Source: Przewalskia tangutica (Eukaryota > Streptophyta > Magnoliopsida > Solanales > Solanaceae). From it: DNA of 64,000 nt. Under the pieces are notes generated by a model. The model did not search any database. It was given only the letters and a program-made list of their open reading frames with translations, and was not told the origin of the DNA. A program made the translations under genes and the position numbers. The stretch spans positions 51,693,007 to 51,757,006 of the forward strand of contig CM056732.1 of NCBI GenBank assembly GCA_029844215.1, given 5' to 3'. This document shows, in pieces, positions 57,139-64,000 of this stretch (positions within the stretch are counted from its first letter, which is position 1; each line of letters opens with the position of its first letter).

Positions 57139-60100
57139 TGTCACACCGAAATCGGGCGTGGATCGTGCCTTACCCCGGGCACCCTAGTGATCCAACATCA
57201 GAGAAAACCAGCGGAAATAAAAAACTTTAAACATGAAATGAGAGACATACTAAATAAACAGGCCAACCAAACAGTTGCCTTCAGTATATATAAAACCGAA
57301 CGCTTATCCTTTTACAAACCCCCCACAACAAAGGCTCGCACTCTAAGATTTATACATAACTATGACGGGACGGGGCCGCCATACCACGAATGTACAAGAA
57401 CCTACGTCTCGTGGAAACATACCAAGAGATAAGCCTCGGAGAAACGGGCTTCCCAATCTGACGAGCGGTGATCCTAAGGCGGGGATCAACGGCCGATGTA
57501 CCTCACTGCGGCGTGAACGGCCCAAGGAGGTCGATCTGACCAGTACAGTATGTGAATCGTAAAATCAGTAAATGAAATCATAATAGCCTATAAAGCGGAG
57601 ACATGTATGATAACCAAAATACAAGACGCAACATAAGCGATCAAGTCGTGGACTCACGCCTCAAAGTCACCACTCGAATATAACTATGGGACTCGCCACA
57701 ACATCCATCATGTTCGCATCACGGCGCGTGCCCGGAATACTGACGCCGGTGTAGACATGTCCATGATGCAACAATAATGACAAGCGCGTGGCGCCATACC
57801 TAATACAGCATCGGTGTAGACATGCCCGTGTAACCTCAACAACAATATCGGGTGGTCAACCCGCCGTACGCCACATGCCGAATCAAAGATCGGTGTGAAC
57901 CGCCCATGGAACGAGAATAACCATATATCGGGTAATCAACCCGCCGCATGGCCACATGCCCGAATCTGACATCGGTGTAGACATGTCCATGTAACCACAA
58001 TAACAATATATCACGCAACCAGGCTATCACAAGCAAGCTCAAGCAAATTACCATACTTCTAAACTTTCATAAAAAGATCCATTCCTTCTCAAGAAGTCAC
58101 CTGATATCAACACTTGCACAACAAATGCTATCACAACAAGCATAGGCGAGCTACACAACAGCAAGCATAGGCAAGTTACACAACAACAAGCATAGGCAAG
58201 TTATACACAACTCAAGGTACTTCCATTTTATATCATAGTCCGGGTTTTAACCTTAAGTACTACGTACGTTAAGTCCTTTTAACAGAGATACATTCCTTTT
58301 ATAAAAGTCACCCGATACCCGTAGTATAAAACTAGAGTGATTTACATTATAAAGTAAACCAGAACACTTTCCTTTTAAAATCAAGTAACAACATTCTTTT
58401 CCTAAGTTCCAGTTTGCCTACTTTCAATTACTCAAGCCTCTTACTTTAGAAAGGTTTCATAGTTCATAGTTTTAATCCCTTAAAACATATGCCTAACATG
58501 TGAGTAGTTTATTCTTGTTTATAACAATCTTATTACAATGACCATGATCTAGAAAATGTAATATCATTTTGTCTCATCTTAGTTTCTATGCAGATGGAGG
58601 TTTCTACTGGTTTTTAATAATACAATTCATTAGTCAATACATTTTCCTTTATTAACGCTGCAGTGGTTTGTCGATACACATTCTGATTTCCAAAATCAGT
58701 AAAACATTCTTAAGCCGTTATACCTAACTTCCCACAAAGCTAGTATAACTCTTAAGTTTTTCAAAACCCAAATATTACTCCTCTTTCAAAACGATTCACA
58801 AATCTTTTGAAATACATCAAGTTCTTCATTAACACATAACAAGCCAGTTATAATCAAATCAGTTACCTTTCGAAAACCACAACCCATTTTCTTACCTACA
58901 TAAAGCTATTATAACCAACTTCCCATAAAGCCGTTATAACACTTTATGTTTTAAAACAATCAAACATAGTTAACACATGTACGTCTACCGTACTACATAG
59001 TTCACACATATCATGCCAGAAGAGATAGGAAGAGGTTCACATACCTCGCGACGAGTATCGACTAATAGCAAAACGCTCCAAACAGTCGGCTACTCCTTAA
59101 GCCAAGTAAATCGCGCCACACGTAGTACTTCAACCTATAAGGCCACAAGGCGCTTATTAACATCGCAGAACTTTCTACAGAAAATTCGGCAAAGACTCTC
59201 CCGCCACAACAGAATCTCCTCTCTACCGAGGCCGCCATCAAGCCAACCAAGGTTAACACATCTAACCTGACGAGTACAATTCTACAACACAAGAATGCTA
59301 CCCAAGTTCATCAGTCTGATCTATGTAATTACTGATTCGATTCGATTCGATTCTTAATTCTTCAGGCTTAAGTCAAAAGACATTGCCACAATACTAAGTA
59401 TAGTTCTATATATAGTATACTTCAACTATATATTCTAACAACATGTAATTTCCAATTACAACAGAAGGACAGTAGTAATTACCTCGATAAGCCCAAAATT
59501 ATCCAAGTTTAATGTCGCGCCTGAGCAAGGTTTAGCTCCTACTCCGAGTGCTCCAAACCGCTCCAAACAACCCTTAGAAGTTCTACTCAACTTCTACTAA
59601 ACACTTCAACCGACTATGAAGGTTTTTCCTTAGGGTTTCGTTTTTGTGACTGAGGGAAGTATAATGGTATTTTCTGGGCTTTTGTATAAGTACAACCTTG
59701 GAATACTACAAGGTATTTGGGCCAAGGTATTTGGACATTATAACAATACTAGGAGAGTATTTCTATACCACAAAGGGTATTATACGAAACAACTAGGCTA
59801 GTGGGTACCCATGGCTAGACATCACAAAGGAAGGGGTGGCTCTCGCCAAGGCTCACTCGAGGGGTAGGAGGCGGACGAATGCTCACAAGAGGGAGGGAGT
59901 ATTTTGCTTGGAATTTCACAAGTGTGGATGAAGAATAACTCTTGCATTAGAGGGGTATTTATAGGTCAAGTGAAGGCCAATCAATGGACAAGATCAAGCC
60001 AAGTGCTACACAAGTGTAAGGCCAAGATTCACCCAAGTACACCTTATCCATCTACCATGAAAATATCCTACCTAACCCTTGACCACAAGCAAGGCCAAGG

Positions 60101-60359
60101 ACGCCCAATTCGTCCCATCCATTATCAATGAGGGTGCGCTGGCGCCTCTTGTTGGTCCAAAATGTTTCGCCTCTCTAAAAATCCTTAAAAATTAAAAATG
60201 ACATAGCCGAAATTCCCTACGAAAGTGGAAAACGTTTCGTCGAAAAACGACTCTAACCGGGTGTTGTGAACAAAATTAATTCGGCCAAGCCAAATCAAAA
60301 GTTTCAAATTTTTCTACGTACGTCCTTACGTACATACTCTGGAAATACGGGGTATAACA
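57139..60359 (-). repeat. R4 5' LTR (3221 bp)
   Basis: It runs from TGTCACACCGAAATCGG to GGGGTATAACA and matches 41758-44966. A TATA box (TATTTATA) is at 59956-59963. Confidence 0.92.
57715..58030. repeat. R4 5' LTR repeat zone, about 85-95-bp unit
   Basis: Partner of 42365-42665 with the same ATCGGTGTAGACATG, GGGTAATCAACCC and GGCCACATGCCC words. The 25-base triplet follows at 58130-58205. Confidence 0.82.
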
Positions 60360-60364
60360 ATAAT

Positions 60365-60825
60365 CACATATGTGTGGCTATGATGAATATCATTAATGTA
60401 AAACCAAGTGGACAAGTTGACAAGTCAACAATCTCAAGCTTTGAAGACTTGTTCATCTACCATGGTCAATGACCATTCTAACCTTGCAATAATTTGTCCA
60501 AGACCAATTGGGGGAGGTGCCACGTGTCTCCCTCTCATTCGTCCATAAAATTCCGTAACCCTCGTGGGCCCCGCAAAACGTAAAATTCCTCGGGTGGGCC
60601 CCACGTGACCAAATCCATAAAAATAAATTTCCATAATGTTAATAAGTTTCATACTCTTCAAATAATGCATTTTGAGAATCCAATTCTCAACAACGAACAT
60701 TTTTCCTTTCCGACGTTCGGAAGATTTTCCGTCGGAAAAACAATTCTTCCTTTCGTACCAATTTCAAGTCCTGTGTTCCTTACGTACATTCTCTTATACA
60801 TGTCCTGGACTTACGGGGTGTAACA
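60365..60825 (-). repeat. R6 3' LTR, second part
   Basis: It resumes after the R4 duplication and ends TTACGGGGTGTAACA, followed by the R6 polypurine tract at 60826. It contains CCACGTGACC and a TACGTACATTC block typical of this LTR family. Confidence 0.85.
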
Positions 60826-60866
60826 TTCTTCCCCCCTTAGAAACATTCGTCCCCGAATGTTCTTAG
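60826..60866 (-). promoter_or_regulatory. R6 polypurine tract and palindrome
   Basis: TTCTTCCCCCCT then CTTAGAAACATTCG..CGAATGTTCTTAG (60836-60866). The arms are a little shorter than in R5. Confidence 0.87.
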
Positions 60867-62003
60867 TCGGTCGTTATACAAACTCCGCACGCCTCTATAC
60901 TATGCCTATCAATCAATACTACACAAGACCAACGATGCCACACATGACCACCACATAACATATGTAAACATATCAATGGACCTTCCGTCCGCGGTCCCTT
61001 CTCACAAAACTCGAAGGTTACAGTCTTATAAAAAACAGGATCCTTAGAGGTTACTTTCTCTTTCCCGTACTAGGGATGGCCCTGTCGTAGTCTAAGTCAT
61101 GTGACTAACACTATCTGAATCCTTCAGTCGGACTCCTACTCAGCTAACTGATGTGTTCCCCCATGTTACTTCCCTTCTCTGTCTCACTTAGTCACCAAAC
61201 TAGTTGGGACATGAACCTATAATCTGCCTAGCTTAGTTTACCAACCGGTGTAAACTCTAATGCTAGTATTATCTCAATCACGAGCACCTATGGACAAGAT
61301 TATCAACCTAAGGCGTGTGTATCATTACAATTAACCTCCACTCATGGCCTAAAAGGAATTTTCTCTACGCACCTTCATTACTTATAACTATAATCACTAT
61401 AGTTCTTTTAACCCTTGTTCCTTCCTTTCTATCTTGTCATACTTTCTCGTACTTCTAAACTTATTTAGTACACGTACAAAATCTCAAATATTATTTCTGT
61501 TCTCCAATCCTTGGAGTTACTAACCAATCTTGGCCATTATGCTACTTGAATTTCCGCTAAGGCTCTTCTCAGCCCTTACGACTTGATTTCGGTGGAACGC
61601 GTCCACAAACTCGTACAACGATTAACTAAACTTGGGCCTTGCATCCTCGTGACCCTATCACATAGCGGAACCATTTCTAACTAACATCACCCCATTTCAG
61701 ACTACTGGTGACCGAAATGAGTCCATAACCCGACTCATCGTCATACTTAACTTCTCATTCTTAGTCTGAAATAAATCTTTCTCTTATCTCAAGGTACTTC
61801 TTACCCTATCCCCCTATTCACTAGAGGTTCGTCACATCGGCCAAAGTATTTCTCAGACATTCTTCCCTACGGTCTTCACATCACATGGGTAATTACAACT
61901 TGTGAACCCTACACAACTATAGTCTCCGTTCACTTTATCATTCTTGTCAACATTCTTAACTCTTCACTTTACTAATCAAGTATCCCTACCTCTGGGGGTA
62001 CTA
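60867..62003 (-). other. R6 non-coding 3' internal segment
   Basis: About 1.1 kb with matches to R3 (for example GGAACGCGTCCACAAACTCG near 61593). No reverse transcriptase, RNase H or integrase motif is visible. Confidence 0.6.
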
Positions 62004-62170
62004 TCACTTTACAACTACTAGCAACAAAGGGAAAACATATACGCTAGGGTAAAATCTGAATCTATCAATGCACGTATGTTTCAAAAAGAACCGAAATATA
62101 CGTGTAACCCCATGCGATGTTGCCTCTTGATCCTGTCTAGTAGTCACATCATCTATGCGGTTCGAAGGAC
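62004..62170 (-). pseudogene. R6 start of the aspartic protease (decayed)
   Basis: The minus-strand frame gives TTRQDQEATSHGVTRIFRFF and then HTCIDRFRFYPSVYVFP. This lines up with the ..TRQDA..VVTGIL......ALIDPGSTLSYVTP start of gypsy proteases; the catalytic D-S/T-G is not preserved. Downstream pol is missing. Identification is by pattern from memory. Confidence 0.55.
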
Positions 62171-62916
62171 CGCCAGAACTATAAACTCCAACCTGACCTC
62201 TACCACGGTTGGCTGACATCTGAACACCGCTCGGGACGACACCATGAGGAAAAGGGAATCAACCATCGGCCTCATAGGCTGAGTCACCTCACCGGTGCTC
62301 CTTCTAAAAGGACATACCCTCAGTATATGGCCCGGACGGCCACAATAAAAACAAACACCTGTGCCATAACGGCATTTCCCTAAATGACGCTTACTACATC
62401 GGAAACACTGAGGAATAGGTGGCCTCGACTTAGAAAATCCTCTGCTACTCTGAGAACCTCGACCCCTGGAGCTCGGACCAGCTCCTAAATACCTGGTGGG
62501 GTCAAATCTCCCACCTGTGAGCTGCGGGGGTATGTACTGAGTAGGCTGGGATGAATATCTCACTGGCCGAGGCACTGCCCAAGAACTCACCGATAACCAA
62601 CCGGTTCTAGCCCTCTTACGATTCCGCGTTGCCCTCTACCTTCAGACACTGCTTGTACCGCCGAATACCTCCCGCTGATGAAACCGTAGCACCGCTTATC
62701 TTGGTCAATAACATAATCGCTTCCTCACGACCCATAGTCTTCTCCTAATCGAAACTGAGGCTCGTGCCGGGCCTCAAAACCTGGATCAGAAGAACTCGCC
62801 GACTGCGGCACAATATCTGGTATACCCTGGGCATAAGCCCTATCAACTCTCTGAGTCTGACTGATAGCTCCTGCTACTCATTTGCCCTTCGCGATCAAGT
62901 TGCCTCCTCGAGGCAT
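62153..62916 (-). pseudogene. R6 gag: N-terminus joined to zinc knuckle, capsid deleted
   Basis: The start codon at 62916 opens MPRGGNLIAKGK and meets a stop soon after. In the frame at 62153-62590 there is a Ser/Arg/Gly-rich linker, then CFRCSKRHLGKC and CFYCGRPGHILRVC, a CX2CX4HX4C zinc knuckle preceded by a second Cys pair. This double pattern is what I associate with Tekay/Del gag. The capsid core found in R4 is absent between about 62600 and 62720. The knuckle binds element RNA in working copies. This is the only zinc knuckle visible in the window. Confidence 0.85.
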
Positions 62917-63030
62917 AGCTGTAACACAAAAATACGTCAGAGAGGAATTATCTTAACCACACAGCTCTATGGCACGATCTCAGAGTGAGAAGAATAGAAA
63001 CCAACTCCTAAATGTCCTGTAGCCTCCTGT

Positions 63031-63062
63031 TTATGGGTGTGGCGCACAACACACCGATAATC
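63031..63062 (-). promoter_or_regulatory. R6 leader hairpin
   Basis: On the minus strand GATTATCGGTGTG pairs with CACACCCATAA around a short GC-rich loop. It is in the same place as the R5 hairpin at 49366-49398. Confidence 0.55.
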
Positions 63063-63106
63063 AAAACTCTACTAGACACGGTCTGTAGATATTCCGAGAA
63101 CTGACT

Positions 63107-63118
63107 GCTCTGATACCA
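63107..63118 (-). other. R6 primer-binding site, intact Met-tRNA form
   Basis: GCTCTGATACCA is the complement of TGGTATCAGAGC. This is the only copy in the window with the full expected site. Confidence 0.92.
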
Positions 63119-63121
63119 CTC

Positions 63122-63719
63122 TGTCACGACCCGAACCCCGGGCCCGTGACTGGTGCCCTACCTGGGCATCCTTTCTATCTAACTGACACAAGTAAACTGC
63201 GGAATTTAAATAACACCTCATTTTTTTTTAAACCAACGACGATAAGCGGCAAAGCCGAGGCGTCGCCATATAATATACATAATCAAAAGACACTACACTG
63301 CATAATGCAGTCCAATCCCACATATGAATACAGCACTCTAAGAGTTTTATCAACTATGACGGACAAGGCCCCGCCGCATCTATAATCGCATACAAAGCCT
63401 GCATCAAGGATCTATACAAAAATGATAAACTCACGAATGTATGGAGTTATCCAAAACTCGGCAGCAGGTCCTACCTCGCATCACCAAATCTGCGTACCTA
63501 AACTCATGCGGATGAACGCAGCCGAAGGAGGTCAGTACGAAGAATGTACCAAGTATGTGAAACAGTAAAATACTGTAATAAAATCATAACAGTCTAAACA
63601 AAACAGGAGACATGTATGATAGCCAACCTACAGTACACAATACATAAGCAGTCATATCAAGTCAGGGACGCATGCCCTCAAAGTCATTACTCAAATACAA
63701 CCATGGGTCTCACGCATAT
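63122..63719 (-). repeat. R6 5' LTR, first 598 bases
   Basis: It starts TGTCACGACCCGAACCCCGG next to the primer-binding site. It is broken at 63720 by R7; the rest lies outside the window. Confidence 0.88.
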
Positions 63720-64000
63720 TGTCACACCCCGAACCTCGGGCCCGTGACTGGTGCCCTACCTGGGCACCCTTCTACCTTAACAACTAAGCAAACTGCGGAA
63801 TTTAAATAACACCCTTTTTTTTAAAACCAACATACGTACAAGGGCAAAGCCGAATGCGTCGCCATATAATATACATAATAAAAGACACTACATCGCATAC
63901 ATGAGTCCAATCCTACATATGAATACGCACCTCTAAGAGTTATATCGAAATATGACGGACAAGGCCCCGCTGCACCCATAATCAGATAAAAGCACGTATC
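63720..64000 (-). repeat. R7: start of another LTR of the R6 family
   Basis: TGTCACACCCCGAACCTCGG begins a copy closely similar to 63122-63400 (shared GCAAACTGCGGAATTTAAAT and AATATACATAAT). It is most simply an insertion of a sister element into the R6 LTR, but a tandem duplication cannot be excluded because the window ends. Confidence 0.75.

Larger units (their letters stand above)
41758..60359 (-). mobile_element. R4: long-LTR gypsy element interrupted by R5
   Basis: LTRs of 3.21 and 3.22 kb read on the minus strand and are flanked by perfect ATAAT duplications (41753-41757 and 60360-60364). Without R5 the element is about 9.1 kb with a 2.66 kb internal region. That region holds a gag remnant and an integrase 3' remnant. 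It sits in an LTR of R6. Confidence 0.93.

Noticed and set aside
1..64000. Endogenous viral sequence, tRNA, rRNA, telomere or centromere satellite
   Set aside because: I looked for the usual signatures and saw none that I could support; the retroelement parts fit gypsy and copia retrotransposons.

Overview
This 64 kb window is plant nuclear DNA, most likely from an asterid and probably Solanaceae. The evidence is two copies of a TS-type SINE 3' module (23.85-24.09 kb and 34.08-34.21 kb), a Stowaway MITE, an RTE-like LINE tail, and a dense set of Ty3/gypsy elements with very long (about 3.0-3.6 kb) LTRs. I cannot fix the genus. Only one convincing host gene is present: an intronless, probably organelle-targeted NYN-domain nuclease with a C2H2 finger at 36065-37282 on the minus strand. 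It sits in a roughly 6 kb island (33-39 kb) between retrotransposon blocks.

Layout. R1 (1-5726, +) is a long-LTR gypsy element cut by the left window edge. A different gypsy-type solo LTR follows at 6474-8380, flanked by a TCTAT duplication. R2 (8960-17259, -) is structurally complete with ATTTG target-site duplications. From 17.3 to 24.2 kb are a hAT-like non-autonomous element beside a filler hairpin, an LTR of another family (20139-21612), a decayed Ty1/copia pol tail and a SINE. R3 (24242-32643, -) is complete, also with ATTTG duplications. Then come a CCA-rich tract, the LINE tail, a SINE, a Stowaway MITE and the NYN gene. From 38.6 kb to the right edge is a nest: R6 (-) is oldest, R4 (41758-60359, -, duplication ATAAT) is inserted in one LTR of R6, R5 (45726-55236, +) is inserted in the internal region of R4, and R7 starts at 63720 inside the other LTR of R6. 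A truncated plus-strand LTR (39211-40785) abuts the broken end of R6.

How the elements work. R1-R6 share a Met-tRNA primer-binding site, a leader hairpin, a gag start, a polypurine tract inside a conserved palindrome, and 3 kb LTRs with a TATA box. Their internal regions are only about 1.9-2.7 kb and hold gag pieces, with at most a protease start (R6) or an integrase 3' remnant (R4, R5). No reverse transcriptase is visible in any of them. They are therefore non-autonomous gag-carrying elements (TR-GAG/LARD-like, Tekay-type by the look of the gag) that would need enzymes from a full-length relative.

Two things stand out. First, the repeats, but not the NYN gene region, are riddled with a recurrent change in which CAG reads as CG or CGA and CTG loses bases. 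This looks like base-calling error at methylated CHG sites and explains why no gag frame stays open. Second, each element subfamily carries its own minisatellite at the equivalent place in its LTR. I did not find a discrete, undescribed gene system. The conserved hairpins of the non-autonomous family and the CAG/CTG signature are the items most worth following up.
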